A stretch of 64,000 nucleotides of DNA from an uncultured Oscillospiraceae bacterium (GCA_944382965.1 CALWOA010000010.1:23425-87424); one strand, 5' to 3'. Shown: positions 28,834 to 37,833, numbered from the stretch's first letter. The notes: a model not told the origin generated them from the sequence alone. A program made the numbers and translations.

Positions 28834-29709
28834 TTAACCTGCCCCCATGAGAATCTGCGCAAGTTCCGAATTGGCGTCCAGAATCACGGTCTTTTCGCTG
28901 CCGTCCAGGCTGGATTTCAGCGCGTCCAGAGCCAGGGTGAATTCGTAAAAGTCCTTTTTATCCTGGGTATCGTAAGCTTCTGCCAAAAGACGCATATACT
29001 CGGCTTCGCCTTCCGCTTCCAGCTTGGCGGCTTCCGCTTCAGCGTCGGAGACGATAATGTTCACCTGCTTGTCCACATCGTTGCGGATGATGGATGCTTC
29101 GTAATTGCCGTCGGCGGTGTACTTTTCCGCCATCTGGTTCCGCTCGGAGATCATCCGGTTGTACACTGCGTTCAGGTTACTCTCCGGCAGGTCAAACTGC
29201 TTGATCTTCACATCCTCCACCCGGATGCCGTAGGTTTTTGCCAGGGCATCCACATCGGTGGCGATATTTTCATAAATTTCATTGCGCTTGGCTCCGTCTT
29301 CCATGTTGATGATGTCCGACTGGGCCAGAGTACCCATGACGGTTTTCAGCTCATTGTAGGTCAGCGCGTCCAGCCGCTGCTCGGCCACGGTCTTGCTGCC
29401 CAAAGTCTGGTAGAACAGCTTGGGGTCGGAGATGCTCCAGAGAATGTAGCAGTCCACGGTCATGTTCTGCTTGTCGGAGGTCAGAACTTCGGAAGGCGGG
29501 ATATCATAAAACTGGGTGGCTTTGCTGAAATATTTTACATTGTCCAGGAAGGGAATCTTGAAGTGCAGTCCCGCCTGATCGGTGGTGCCGATGATCTTGG
29601 AGAAGCGGACGGTGCAGGCGTACTCATCTTCCCGGACGGTAAAGGTGGCATTCATGGCAAGAATCGCCAGCAGAAATACAACTATAATAATCAAACCGCT
29701 TTTTTTCAT
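28834..29709 (-). CDS. hflC: HflC-like SPFH-domain protein
   Basis: 291 residues. An N-terminal helix (about 4-22) anchors an SPFH/band 7 domain (AGLHFKIPFLDNVKYFSKATQ) and a charged coiled coil (SDAEAEAAKLEAEGEAEYMRLLAEAY). HflK and HflC form a cage around the FtsH protease and modulate it (family knowledge); ftsH is not in the window. Overlaps hflK by 4 bp. Confidence 0.9.
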   Translation of the reverse strand: MKKSGLIIIVVFLLAILAMNATFTVREDEYACTVRFSKIIGTTDQAGLHFKIPFLDNVKYFSKATQFYDIPPSEVLTSDKQNMTVDCYILWSISDPKLFYQTLGSKTVAEQRLDALTYNELKTVMGTLAQSDIINMEDGAKRNEIYENIATDVDALAKTYGIRVEDVKIKQFDLPESNLNAVYNRMISERNQMAEKYTADGNYEASIIRNDVDKQVNIIVSDAEAEAAKLEAEGEAEYMRLLAEAYDTQDKKDFYEFTLALDALKSSLDGSEKTVILDANSELAQILMGAG

Positions 29710-30716
29710 TGGGCGTTACCTCCATTGCCGCTCACCAGGGATTCCAGCGGCAGCAGCATCTGCACATCAGAATTGCTGCCGGAACCGGAGTTAATGTACA
29801 GTTTCACGCCGGGCAGCACCTGGGAAATGGTTTCATAGTACATTCGGGACCGGGTAATGGCCGGGTTTTGGGCATACTCTGCATACATGGCCTGGAACAT
29901 AGCCACCTGCTCCTTGGCTTCGTTGATTCGCTTCTGCCGCAGATATTCGGCATTTTGAATCAGCTTGTCCGCCCGGGCCTGGGCATCGGGCAGCTGGGCA
30001 TTCTGGTAGGCTTTGGCGTCGTTGATGACAGTTTCCGCCTGCTGCTTGGCAGTTTCCACAGCTTTGAAGGCTTCGATAACCTCCTGCGTGGGCGGCTCGG
30101 CATCCTGAATCTTCACATCCACCAGGGTCAGACCAATCTGATATTCTTCCAGAATCTGGGAAACCAGATCTTTTACCTGCATCTGGATGTTTTCCTTGCC
30201 GTCAGTCAGTACCGCATCCACCGTGGAGGAGCCTACCACATTGCGCACCTGGCTCTGAATCAGATTGCGCAGAATCAGCTCCGGATTGTTGGAAGAATAC
30301 AGATACTGCACCGGGTCGGAAATCTTGTATTCTACAAAGAAATCCACGTTGACAATGTTGTAATCCCCGGTAATCATGGCGCTTTCTCCCGGATTGACGG
30401 TCATTTCTTCGCCGTTCTGATCGTAACCCAGTTCGATTTTCTGATAGACGTTTACATCCACTTTCTGCACGCTCTGAATTCCCAGGGGCAGTTTGAAGTG
30501 CACGCCGGCGTCGGTGACATCGGTGACCTTGCCGAAGGTGGTGACCACGGCCTGCTGCTTGTCATCTACGGTGTAGAAGCAGGTTGCCGCCAGACCCAGC
30601 ACGATCAGCGCCAGGATGATCAGCCCTGCGTTCCGGCCCGCTTTTTTGAAATCGGGCATTTTCTTCTTTTTGGGCGGCTGGTTTCCCGGCCAGCTGTAGG
30701 TTCCGTCTTCATTCAT
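29706..30716 (-). CDS. hflK: HflK-like SPFH-domain protein
   Basis: 336 residues. A short N-terminal tail with a Pro/Lys cluster (PGNQPPKKKKMPDFKK) precedes one helix (about 30-50), then the SPFH domain (AGVHFKLPLGIQSVQKVDVNVYQ) and a long coiled coil with ETAKQQAETVINDAKAYQNAQLPDA, ending in a Gly/Ser/Asn-rich tail. Pairs with HflC downstream. Confidence 0.9.
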   Translation of the reverse strand: MNEDGTYSWPGNQPPKKKKMPDFKKAGRNAGLIILALIVLGLAATCFYTVDDKQQAVVTTFGKVTDVTDAGVHFKLPLGIQSVQKVDVNVYQKIELGYDQNGEEMTVNPGESAMITGDYNIVNVDFFVEYKISDPVQYLYSSNNPELILRNLIQSQVRNVVGSSTVDAVLTDGKENIQMQVKDLVSQILEEYQIGLTLVDVKIQDAEPPTQEVIEAFKAVETAKQQAETVINDAKAYQNAQLPDAQARADKLIQNAEYLRQKRINEAKEQVAMFQAMYAEYAQNPAITRSRMYYETISQVLPGVKLYINSGSGSNSDVQMLLPLESLVSGNGGNAQ

Positions 30717-30731
30717 GGTTGTTGTCTCCTT

Positions 30732-30950
30732 TCAAAATTTGTCAGTTTGATATTTTTTCTTCAGCCGGGGGATATCCTCTTCATCAATCCATTCTTCACT
30801 GAATCCGCAGCTGCAGCAAAGATACCGGTGTACATTCACTGCGGAAAAGGTCAGTTGGATATTATTGCCGCAGCCGTAGGCACCGGAGTATCCCGGAATT
30901 TTCAGAATATCGTGGCTGCCGCATTTGGGACAGGTTATGGTTCTTCTCAT
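30732..30950 (-). CDS. Zinc-ribbon protein, unknown
   Basis: 72 residues with two CxxC pairs, CPKCG near the start and CCSCG in the middle, which should form one zinc ribbon. No catalytic motif. It sits between the DUF1836 gene and hflK, 9 and 15 bp away, so it is co-expressed with them. Confidence 0.75.
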   Translation of the reverse strand: MRRTITCPKCGSHDILKIPGYSGAYGCGNNIQLTFSAVNVHRYLCCSCGFSEEWIDEEDIPRLKKKYQTDKF

Positions 30951-30959
30951 TGTTTCTCC

Positions 30960-31502
30960 TTATAATTCCGCCAAAATTTGCTCTGCCTGGGCTTTGAGCT
31001 GATTGGCACGCCAGGTGGTGAGCATGATTTTCAGAACTTTCTCCAGTTTTTCCCGGGCGCCGGGGATTGGCTCCCGGTAGGTGGAGGTGACTGCTACCAG
31101 CGCCTGGTCCCAGTTCTCCCGCAGATCGGGAATCCGGGCTGCCAGCCGGACAAAGCAGAAAAACAGCAAGGTGTCGTCCACCAGATCGTCGCTTTCGTCC
31201 GCCAGGTCGCCGTTGAGGTAGCCCATCAGCCGGACAATCTGATCCAGATTCATGTTGCCTTTCAGGATGTTCATGTTGATGATCCGGCAAAGCTGCTCCA
31301 TGCAATAGCGTTTTCCCTGAGGTGGGGGGAGAAATCCCCGCTTGACCCAGTTCTGAATGGTGTAAGGTTCCAGTCCGGTAATGCTGGCTACCTGGCTCAA
31401 GGTCAGTCCTCCAGCTAGAAACATAGACTGAAACAGCTTGTCAATCTGATCTGCCTCCTGCCGCCGTCCGCTTAGGGTGGTTCCGGGTATGGTCCACTGC
31501 AC
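30960..31502 (-). CDS. DUF1836 HTH-type protein
   Basis: 180 residues from a GTG with AAAGGAGGG 8 bp upstream. The N-terminal part has a MerR-like helix-turn-helix (LTLSQVASITGLEPYTIQNWVKRGFLPPPQGKRY) followed by a helical domain (NMNLDQIVRLMGYLNGD), the DUF1836 pattern of Firmicutes. Probably a transcription regulator of the operon it heads (zinc ribbon-hflK-hflC). Confidence 0.85.
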   Translation of the reverse strand: MQWTIPGTTLSGRRQEADQIDKLFQSMFLAGGLTLSQVASITGLEPYTIQNWVKRGFLPPPQGKRYCMEQLCRIINMNILKGNMNLDQIVRLMGYLNGDLADESDDLVDDTLLFFCFVRLAARIPDLRENWDQALVAVTSTYREPIPGAREKLEKVLKIMLTTWRANQLKAQAEQILAEL

Positions 31503-31697
31503 AGCAATCCCTCCTTTGTGAAAAATTACTTAGTGATTTTTGATTTTAGGCTGCATCTTTGGATAAAATGATAATACCATATGGTTATGTGATTGTCAAT
31601 AGGGATTATAAGATTTTATTCAATTTTTGTGGCCCGCTTTTTTGCAAATTGCAGAAAAAAAGGAAGCTTCTTTTTCCCGGAAGAAAGTTTTTTGGTC

Positions 31698-31726
31698 TTT
31701 ACGAATGGGAAAAAGTGTTGTACAAT
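31698..31726 (+). promoter_or_regulatory. Sigma-70-type promoter
   Basis: TTTACG (31698-31703), 17-bp spacer, TACAAT (31721-31726), 30 bp before the start at 31757. The remainder of the 31503-31756 gap is AT-rich and holds the divergent promoter of the DUF1836 gene. Confidence 0.7.
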
Positions 31727-31756
31727 ACACCATATCACAAAATGGGAGGTGTGGGT

Positions 31757-32122
31757 ATGCACTGCTTGAAATGCGGGCGGGAGATGGAAGAAGGTCAGGT
31801 TTTCTGCCAGGATTGCTTGCTGGATATGGGCAGGCACCCGGTAGACCCCAATGCGGTGGTGTTCGTTCCCAAAAGGGGAACATCCAATAATTCGAAAAAA
31901 GCATCCCGCAAGCGCCAACGCTCCCCGGAAGAACAAATTCTGAAACTGAAACGGAAGGCGCGGCTGCTGACGGCACTGACGATTCTGCTGTTTGCATTGG
32001 TGGCTGCCATGATTGTCACAGTGTTTCTGGTGTATCAGCGGTATCAGTTCCCAAGAGGACAGAATTACCGCAGCGTGGCTATGACCACCACCGTGGAAAC
32101 TTCCGAGGCGGAGACACAGTGA
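31757..32122 (+). CDS. Zinc-ribbon membrane protein, unknown
   Basis: 121 residues. ATG at 31757 follows GGGAGG; the frame is open further upstream but without a ribosome site. CLKCGREMEEGQVFCQDCLLDMG is a double-CxxC zinc ribbon; a Lys/Arg-rich linker follows; one helix (ALTILLFALVAAMIVTVFLVY) ends near residue 100 with a short outer tail. Directly upstream of the parS-parA unit, a position where a membrane-linked segregation factor would be plausible but unproven. Confidence 0.7.
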   Translation: MHCLKCGREMEEGQVFCQDCLLDMGRHPVDPNAVVFVPKRGTSNNSKKASRKRQRSPEEQILKLKRKARLLTALTILLFALVAAMIVTVFLVYQRYQFPRGQNYRSVAMTTTVETSEAETQ

Positions 32123-32123
32123 A

Positions 32124-32139
32124 TGTTTCACGTGAAACA
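32124..32139. other. parS: parS site 1
   Basis: Perfect palindrome TGTTTCACGTGAAACA, identical to the Bacillus-type parS consensus bound by ParB/Spo0J. It starts 2 bp after the stop of the zinc-ribbon gene. Confidence 0.96.
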
Positions 32140-32163
32140 TACGCTGCTCCTCCCCTACCCCAG

Positions 32164-32179
32164 TGTTTCACGTGAAACA
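32164..32179. other. parS: parS site 2
   Basis: Second perfect TGTTTCACGTGAAACA, exactly 40 bp from the first (about four helical turns), 24 bp before the parA start. ParB bound here could both load on DNA and repress parAB. Confidence 0.96.
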
Positions 32180-32202
32180 ATCGAAAACATAAGGAGAGAG
32201 AA

Positions 32203-32958
32203 ATGGGTAAAATCATTGCCGTAGTCAATCAAAAAGGTGGCGTGGGCAAAACCACCACCGCTGTGAACCTGACGGCTGCCCTGAAGGAACTGGGACAGAA
32301 GGTTCTGCTCTGTGACTTTGACCCCCAGGCCAATGCCACCTCCGGTATGGGTCTGGACAAACGGAAAATCAAATACTCCATCTATGATGTGGTCATCAAC
32401 GACGTCACTCCGGAAGAAGCCATCGTCTCTACCAATTACGGTGACGTGCTGCCGGCCTCGGCAGATCTGGCAGGAGCAGCAGTAGAGCTGATCTCCGCAC
32501 AGCATCGGGAATTGCAGCTGGAAAAAGCGCTGCAGAAGGTAAAAGGCAACTACGATGTGATTTTCGTGGACTGCCCCCCTTCCCTGGAATTGCTGACATT
32601 GAACGGCCTTTGCGCATCCGATGGCATTCTGGTGCCGGTGCAGTGCGAATATTACGCATTGGAAGGTCTGAGCGATCTCATGTCCACATTGCGGATGGTG
32701 AAAAAGCGTCTCAATCCCTGCCTGGAGATTTTCGGCGTGGCCCTGACCATGTTTGATGGGCGTACCAACTTCTCCACCCAGGTAGCCCAGGAAGTCCGGC
32801 GGCACTTCCCTGGCAAGGTATTTGCCACGGTAATTCCTCGGAATATCCGCCTGGCGGAAGCCCCCAGTCACGGCATTCCCGTGACGGCTTACGACCGCAG
32901 CAGCCGGGGCAGCGTGGCCTATCGGGCCATGGCGGAGGAAATTGTGAAGAAGCTGTAA
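32203..32958 (+). CDS. parA: Chromosome partitioning ATPase ParA (Soj)
   Basis: 251 residues. The deviant Walker A reads NQKGGVGKTTTAVNLTAAL (residues about 9-27), with FDPQANATSG and the Walker B-like VIFVDCPPSLELLTLNG. ATP-dependent dimers bind DNA non-specifically and position ParB-parS complexes; Soj also controls DnaA in Bacillus. No N-terminal HTH, so this is the chromosomal (small) type. parB follows after 39 bp. Confidence 0.96.
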   Translation: MGKIIAVVNQKGGVGKTTTAVNLTAALKELGQKVLLCDFDPQANATSGMGLDKRKIKYSIYDVVINDVTPEEAIVSTNYGDVLPASADLAGAAVELISAQHRELQLEKALQKVKGNYDVIFVDCPPSLELLTLNGLCASDGILVPVQCEYYALEGLSDLMSTLRMVKKRLNPCLEIFGVALTMFDGRTNFSTQVAQEVRRHFPGKVFATVIPRNIRLAEAPSHGIPVTAYDRSSRGSVAYRAMAEEIVKKL

Positions 32959-32997
32959 TACGGTGCACTGTATTACAGGAAGGAAAGGATGGTTTGA

Positions 32998-33858
32998 TTG
33001 GCATCAAACAAAGGTCTGGGCAAGGGCCTGGGCGCTCTGCTGGGTGACTTCGCGGAAGAACCGGCGGAAAGCAGCGCGTATCAGCTTTTGCCTATCTATA
33101 AAGTAGAACCCAATCCCGACCAGCCCCGGCAGGACTTTGACGAAGAAGAATTGCAGGCGCTGGCGGATTCCATCACGGTGCATGGGGTGATCCAGCCCCT
33201 GACCGTGCGGCAGCTTCCCAGCGGCTACTACCAGATCATCGCCGGTGAACGGCGTTGGCGGGCGGCACGGCTTGCCAATTTAAGCGAAGTGCCGGTAGTG
33301 GTGATGGAAGCCGACGATAAAAAAGCTATGGAGTTGGCGCTGATTGAGAATCTGCAGCGCCAGGACTTGAATCCTGTGGAAGAAGCCCTGGGCTATCAGG
33401 TGCTGATGGAGCAGTACGGTCTGACCCAGGAGGAAGCTGCATCCCGGGTGGGAAAATCCCGCCCCGCAGTGGCAAATTCTCTCCGGCTGCTGGGCCTGTG
33501 CCCGGAGGTGCTGGAAAAGGTAAAGAAGGGAGAACTGTCCGCCGGTCATGCCCGGGCAATTCTCACTCTGAAAACCGAGAAAAAGCAGCTGGAAGCTGCC
33601 CAGAAGATTATTGCACTGGCACTGTCCGTACGGCAGGCGGAAACCCTGTGCAAAAATATGAACAAGGAACCCCAGCCGGAAAAGAAAACGGTCTTTGCCG
33701 TGGATTATGTGGCAGAGTGTGAGAAAAACCTGTCCAAGCATCTGGGCCGGGGTGTAAAAATCGTCAACGGAAAGCGCAAAGGCCGTTTTGAACTGGAGTT
33801 CTACGGTCAGGAAGATTTGCAGCATTTGCTGGAGATCCTGATGCGCCTGGAAAAGTGA
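32998..33858 (+). CDS. parB: Chromosome partitioning protein ParB (Spo0J)
   Basis: 286 residues from a TTG at 32998 (LASNKGLGKGLGALLGD); an ATG 9 bp upstream meets a stop at once, and AAGGA lies 13 bp back. CTPase domain: IQPLTVRQLPSGYYQIIAGERRWRAARL and the following ENLQRQDLNPVEEALGYQ; HTH: LTQEEAASRVGKSRPAVANSLRLLGL, which reads parS. Forms sliding clamps around the two sites upstream. Confidence 0.95.
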   Translation: MASNKGLGKGLGALLGDFAEEPAESSAYQLLPIYKVEPNPDQPRQDFDEEELQALADSITVHGVIQPLTVRQLPSGYYQIIAGERRWRAARLANLSEVPVVVMEADDKKAMELALIENLQRQDLNPVEEALGYQVLMEQYGLTQEEAASRVGKSRPAVANSLRLLGLCPEVLEKVKKGELSAGHARAILTLKTEKKQLEAAQKIIALALSVRQAETLCKNMNKEPQPEKKTVFAVDYVAECEKNLSKHLGRGVKIVNGKRKGRFELEFYGQEDLQHLLEILMRLEK

Positions 33859-33865
33859 GGGAAAG

Positions 33866-34060
33866 ATGGAGAAAAAGCTTTACCGATCCCAGAACAATCG
33901 GATGCTGGCCGGGGTTTGCGGCGGACTGGGAGAATATCTGAACCTGGACCCTACGGTGATTCGTGTGGTCTGGGCACTGATCAGCCTGTTGGGCGGCACA
34001 GGATTGCTGCTGTATCTCATTTGCATCTTTATCATCCCGGAAAATCCCCTGTATTATTAA
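33866..34060 (+). CDS. PspC-domain membrane protein
   Basis: 64 residues covering one complete PspC domain: LYRSQNNRMLAGVCGGLGEYLNLDPTVIRVVWAL followed by a glycine-rich helix pair. Small stand-alone PspC proteins are common in Firmicutes and are linked to envelope stress; partner unknown. 7 bp after parB, 40 bp before serS. Confidence 0.88.
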   Translation: MEKKLYRSQNNRMLAGVCGGLGEYLNLDPTVIRVVWALISLLGGTGLLLYLICIFIIPENPLYY

Positions 34061-34100
34061 ATGGTAATCGAATTGGAAAACGTGAAGGAGTAAGAAAACC

Positions 34101-35390
34101 ATGCTGGATATCAAGAAAATCAAAGAAAATCCCGATGCCGTCAAGGCTGGTCTGCGGGCCAAGGAAGTGGACTGCGATGCCACCGTTGACCGGATTCTGG
34201 AGCTGGACGAGCTGCGCCGTCAGCTGATTGCCGACACCGAAGCCCGGAAGGCCCGGCAGAACAAGGTCTCCAAGGAAATTCCCCAACTGAAGAAGCAGGG
34301 CAAGGACGTGTCCGCTATCTTTGCTGAGATGGCAGAGCTGAAAAAGGGCCTCGCCGAGGATGCGGAAAAGCTGGACGCCTGCCAGGCAGAACTGCGCACC
34401 GCCATGCTGAGCCTGCCCAACCTCCCCGACCCCGACCTGAAGCCCGGCGGAAAGGAAAACAACGAGCCTCTGCGCTACTTCGGCGAGCCCCACAAGTTTG
34501 ACTTTGAGCCGAAGCACCATGTGGATCTGTGTCTGGACCTGGGCCTGATCGACTATGAGCGAGGCGTGAAGCTGGCCGGTTCCGGCAACTGGATGTACAC
34601 CGGCATGGGCGCCCGTCTGGAGTGGGCTCTGCTGAACTACTTCATCGACACCCACATTGCCGACGGCTATGAGTTCATCCTGCCGCCTCACATGCTGGAG
34701 TACCAGTGCGGCGAGACTGCCGGTCAGTTCCCCAAGTTTGCCGACGAAGTCTACAAGATTGCCAACCCCACCGACGATCGGATTCACTACATGCTGCCCA
34801 CCGCAGAAGCTGCTCTGTGCTCCATCTTCCGGGATGAGATTCTGCCGGAGAACCAGCTGCCCAAGAAGTATTTTGCCTATACTCCCTGCTTCCGCCGGGA
34901 GGCTGGCTCTCACCGTGCCGACGAGCGTGGCATGGTCCGCGGTCATCAGTTCAACAAGGTGGAAATGTTCCAGTTCACCCGCCCCGAAGATTCCGACGAG
35001 GCCTTTGAAGAACTGGTCCGCAAGGCAGAAAATCTGGTCAAGGGCCTGGGATTCCACTTCCGCACCGTGAAGCTGGCTGCCGGCGACTGTTCCGCCTCCA
35101 TGGCCAGAACCTACGATATTGAAATCCAGATTCCTTCCATGAACGGCTATAAGGAAGTCTCCTCCGTCTCCAATGCCCGGGATTACCAGGCACGCCGGGG
35201 CAACATCCGCTTCCGTCGGGAGGAAACCGGCAAGCCCGAATTCCTGCACACCCTGAACGGCTCGGGTCTCGCCACCTCCCGGATTTTCCCGGCAATGGTG
35301 GAACAGAACCAGCGTGCCGACGGCTCCATTGTGGTGCCGGAAGTGCTGAGAAAGTATCTGGGAGGCATCGAGGTCATTGAAAAGAAGTAA
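34101..35390 (+). CDS. serS: Seryl-tRNA synthetase
   Basis: 429 residues, normal for the family. N-terminal antiparallel coiled coil (about 25-105) that grips the long arm of tRNA(Ser), then class II motifs: motif 2 as TPCFRREAGSHRADERGMVRGHQFNKVE, motif 3 as NGSGLATSRIFPAMVEQNQ. No T-box leader fits in the 40-bp gap upstream. Confidence 0.97.
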   Translation: MLDIKKIKENPDAVKAGLRAKEVDCDATVDRILELDELRRQLIADTEARKARQNKVSKEIPQLKKQGKDVSAIFAEMAELKKGLAEDAEKLDACQAELRTAMLSLPNLPDPDLKPGGKENNEPLRYFGEPHKFDFEPKHHVDLCLDLGLIDYERGVKLAGSGNWMYTGMGARLEWALLNYFIDTHIADGYEFILPPHMLEYQCGETAGQFPKFADEVYKIANPTDDRIHYMLPTAEAALCSIFRDEILPENQLPKKYFAYTPCFRREAGSHRADERGMVRGHQFNKVEMFQFTRPEDSDEAFEELVRKAENLVKGLGFHFRTVKLAAGDCSASMARTYDIEIQIPSMNGYKEVSSVSNARDYQARRGNIRFRREETGKPEFLHTLNGSGLATSRIFPAMVEQNQRADGSIVVPEVLRKYLGGIEVIEKK

Positions 35391-35397
35391 ACATTGT

Positions 35398-35424
35398 GGG
35401 AGAGCTTCGGCTCTCCCCTTTTTT
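35398..35424 (+). terminator. Terminator after serS
   Basis: GGGAGAGC-TTCG-GCTCTCCC stem-loop with a UUCG tetraloop and a seven-T tail. Confidence 0.95.
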
Positions 35425-35477
35425 TGAATAAATTGGGGGAAAAAATGGAAAAACCACCCAAACAGCCGTTATACTAT

Positions 35478-35506
35478 TTGACAAAACCTGTCATAAGCGA
35501 TATAAT
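35478..35506 (+). promoter_or_regulatory. Consensus promoter of nfnAB
   Basis: Perfect TTGACA (35478-35483), 17-bp spacer, perfect TATAAT (35501-35506). Full consensus promoters are uncommon and suggest strong constitutive expression; no operator-like repeat is visible. The leader to the start at 35567 is about 53 bases. Confidence 0.92.
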
Positions 35507-35566
35507 GAATTTGTACGGGCAAAAAGCCCGGATGCTATGAAAATTCTGAAAAGGACGGATCAGAAC

Positions 35567-36421
35567 ATGTATAAAATCGTTCGCAAGAAGGAGCTGAACT
35601 CCTCCGTCACCCTGATGGAAGTGGAAGCCCCCTTTGTCGCCCGGAAGGCCAAGGCCGGACAGTTCATCATCTTCCGCATTGATGAAATGGGCGAGCGTGT
35701 ACCCCTGACCATCGCTGGTTATGACCGGGAAGCCGGTACCGTAACCATCATTTTCCAGAAGGTTGGTTTCTCCACCAACGCCCTGGGCGCTCTGAACGAG
35801 GGCGACTACATCCATGACTTCGTTGGCCCTCTGGGCAAGCCCACCCCTGTGGAAGGCAAGAAGAAGGTCTGCGTGGTTGGCGGCGGCGTCGGCTGCGCCA
35901 TTGCCCTGCCCTCTGCTGCTGCCTTTAAGGAAGCCGGCGCGGAAGTCACCGTCATTGTTGGTTTCCGGAGCAAGGACATTGTGATTCTGGAGGACGAATT
36001 CAAGGCTGTTGCCGACCGCATGATTCTGATGACCGACGACGGCACCTACGGCCGTCATGGTCTGGTTACCCAGCCCCTGCAGGAGCTGCTGGAAGCCGGC
36101 GAGCAGTTTGACGAAGTTCTGGCCATCGGCCCTGTGCCCATGATGAAGTTCGTCTGCAAGACCACCGAGCCTTTCGGTGTCCATACCAGCGTCTCACTGA
36201 ACCCCATCATGATCGACGGCACCGGCATGTGCGGTGGCTGCCGTGTCACCGTGGGCGGCGAGACCAAGTTTGCCTGCGTGGATGGCCCCGAGTTCGACGG
36301 TCACAAGGTGGACTTTGCCGAGCTGATGAGCCGTAACGGTACATACCGGGATCGGGAAGCCCAGGTCAAGGAAACCCATACCTGCCGCATGGAAGCCATG
36401 GGCAAGGCTCTGATTAAATAA
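35567..36421 (+). CDS. nfnA: NfnA-type ferredoxin:NADP+ oxidoreductase small subunit
   Basis: 284 residues from ATG 35567 (MYKIVRKKEL), after AAGGACGG; an ATG 30 bp upstream is weaker. FAD-binding barrel (ERVPLTIAGYDREAGTVTIIFQ), NAD-binding fold (VCVVGGGVGCAIALP), and a [2Fe-2S] site near the C-terminus (CGGCRVTVGGETKFACVDGPEF). With NfnB it bifurcates electrons between ferredoxin/NADH and NADPH. A sulfide or dihydroorotate dehydrogenase electron-transfer subunit is the alternative, but nfnB downstream decides the call. Confidence 0.9.
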   Translation: MYKIVRKKELNSSVTLMEVEAPFVARKAKAGQFIIFRIDEMGERVPLTIAGYDREAGTVTIIFQKVGFSTNALGALNEGDYIHDFVGPLGKPTPVEGKKKVCVVGGGVGCAIALPSAAAFKEAGAEVTVIVGFRSKDIVILEDEFKAVADRMILMTDDGTYGRHGLVTQPLQELLEAGEQFDEVLAIGPVPMMKFVCKTTEPFGVHTSVSLNPIMIDGTGMCGGCRVTVGGETKFACVDGPEFDGHKVDFAELMSRNGTYRDREAQVKETHTCRMEAMGKALIK

Positions 36422-36438
36422 ACAGGAGGAATTGCAAA

Positions 36439-37827
36439 ATGGCTAACATGTCTTTGAAGAAAGTCCCCATGCCTGAGCAGGACCCCAAGGTTCGTGCCCG
36501 GAACTTCCAGGAAGTCACCCTGGGCTACACCGCTGAGCAGGCTGTGGAAGAAGCAAACCGCTGCCTGAGCTGCAAGAACCCCAAGTGTGTGGAAGGCTGC
36601 CCGGTTAATGTCCGGATTCCCGAGTTTATCAAGAAGGTGCAGGAAGGCGACTTCAAGGCCGCTTATGAAATCATCACCTCCACCAATGCCCTGCCCGCTC
36701 TGAGCGGCCGGGTCTGCCCCCAGGAAACCCAGTGCGAAGCCCGCTGCGTCCGCGGCATCAAGGGTGAGCCTGTTGCCATCGGCCGTCTGGAACGGTTCGT
36801 TGCCGACTGGTACCGGGAGAACGTCAATGCCATGCCCACCAAGCCGGAGGGGAGCGGCATCAAGGTGGCTGTGGTTGGTTCCGGCCCTGCCGGTATGACC
36901 TGTGCCTCCGACCTGGCTGGTATGGGCTATGCGGTTTCCATGTTTGAAGCCCTGCATACCGCCGGCGGCGTGCTGGTTTATGGCATCCCCGAGTTCCGTC
37001 TGCCCAAGGCCATCGTGGCCAACGAGATCACCAAGCTCCAGGCTCAGGGCGTGGAAGTGATGACCAACATGGTTATCGGCCGGGTTCTGACCATCGACGA
37101 GTTGTTCGAAATGGGCTACAAGGCTGTGTTCGTCGGTTCCGGCGCCGGTCTGCCCATGTTCATGAACATCCCCGGTGAATCCCTGAAGGGTGTTATGTCC
37201 GCCAACGAGTACCTGACCCGTACCAACCTGATGAAGGCCTACAACGACCAGGCCGATACCCCCGTGATCCGCTCCAAGGCTGTGGCTGTTGTGGGCGGCG
37301 GCAACGTGGCTATGGACGCAGCCCGCTGCGCCATGCGTCTGGGCGCTGACAATGTGTATGTTGTCTACCGCCGCGGCGAAGCCGAGATGCCCGCTCGTCT
37401 GGAAGAGCAGCACCACGCTAAGGAAGAGGGCATCGAGTTCAAGACTCTGTGCAATCCTGTGGAAATCCTGGGCGATGAGAACGGCCGCGTGAAGGCCATC
37501 AAGTGCATCCGCATGGAGCTGGGCGAGCCTGATGCTTCCGGCCGCCGCCGTCCTGTGGAAGTTCCCGGCTCTGAGTTTGAGCTGGATGTGGACACCGTGA
37601 TCATGTCCCTGGGCACCAGCCCCAACCCCCTGATCCGCTCCACCACTCCCGGTCTGGATACCAACCGGAAGGGTTGCCTGATTGTGGATGAGAATGAGAT
37701 GACCACCCGTCAGGGTGTGTTCGCCGGCGGCGATGCCGTTACCGGCGCTGCCACCGTCATTCTGGCTATGGGTGCCGGTAAGAAGGGCGCTGCCGCTATC
37801 CACAAGTTCCTGCAGGAAAATAAGTAA
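36439..37827 (+). CDS. nfnB: NfnB / NADPH-dependent GltD-like subunit
   Basis: 462 residues. N-terminal Fe-S domain with CLSCKNPKCVEGCPVNVRIPE and CPQETQCEARC; FAD site VAVVGSGPAGMTCASDLAGMGY; NADP(H) site VAVVGGGNVAMDAARCAMRLG; GD motif ATVILAMGAGKKGA. Shares ancestry with the small subunit of glutamate synthase, hence often named gltA or gltD; no large GltB subunit is here. 17 bp after nfnA with an AGGAGG site. Followed by a terminator. Confidence 0.92.
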   Translation: MANMSLKKVPMPEQDPKVRARNFQEVTLGYTAEQAVEEANRCLSCKNPKCVEGCPVNVRIPEFIKKVQEGDFKAAYEIITSTNALPALSGRVCPQETQCEARCVRGIKGEPVAIGRLERFVADWYRENVNAMPTKPEGSGIKVAVVGSGPAGMTCASDLAGMGYAVSMFEALHTAGGVLVYGIPEFRLPKAIVANEITKLQAQGVEVMTNMVIGRVLTIDELFEMGYKAVFVGSGAGLPMFMNIPGESLKGVMSANEYLTRTNLMKAYNDQADTPVIRSKAVAVVGGGNVAMDAARCAMRLGADNVYVVYRRGEAEMPARLEEQHHAKEEGIEFKTLCNPVEILGDENGRVKAIKCIRMELGEPDASGRRRPVEVPGSEFELDVDTVIMSLGTSPNPLIRSTTPGLDTNRKGCLIVDENEMTTRQGVFAGGDAVTGAATVILAMGAGKKGAAAIHKFLQENK

Positions 37828-37833
37828 GCGATG

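Noticed and set aside
34061-34100. T-box leader before serS
   Set aside because: The gap is only 40 bp; no specifier hairpin or antiterminator can fit.
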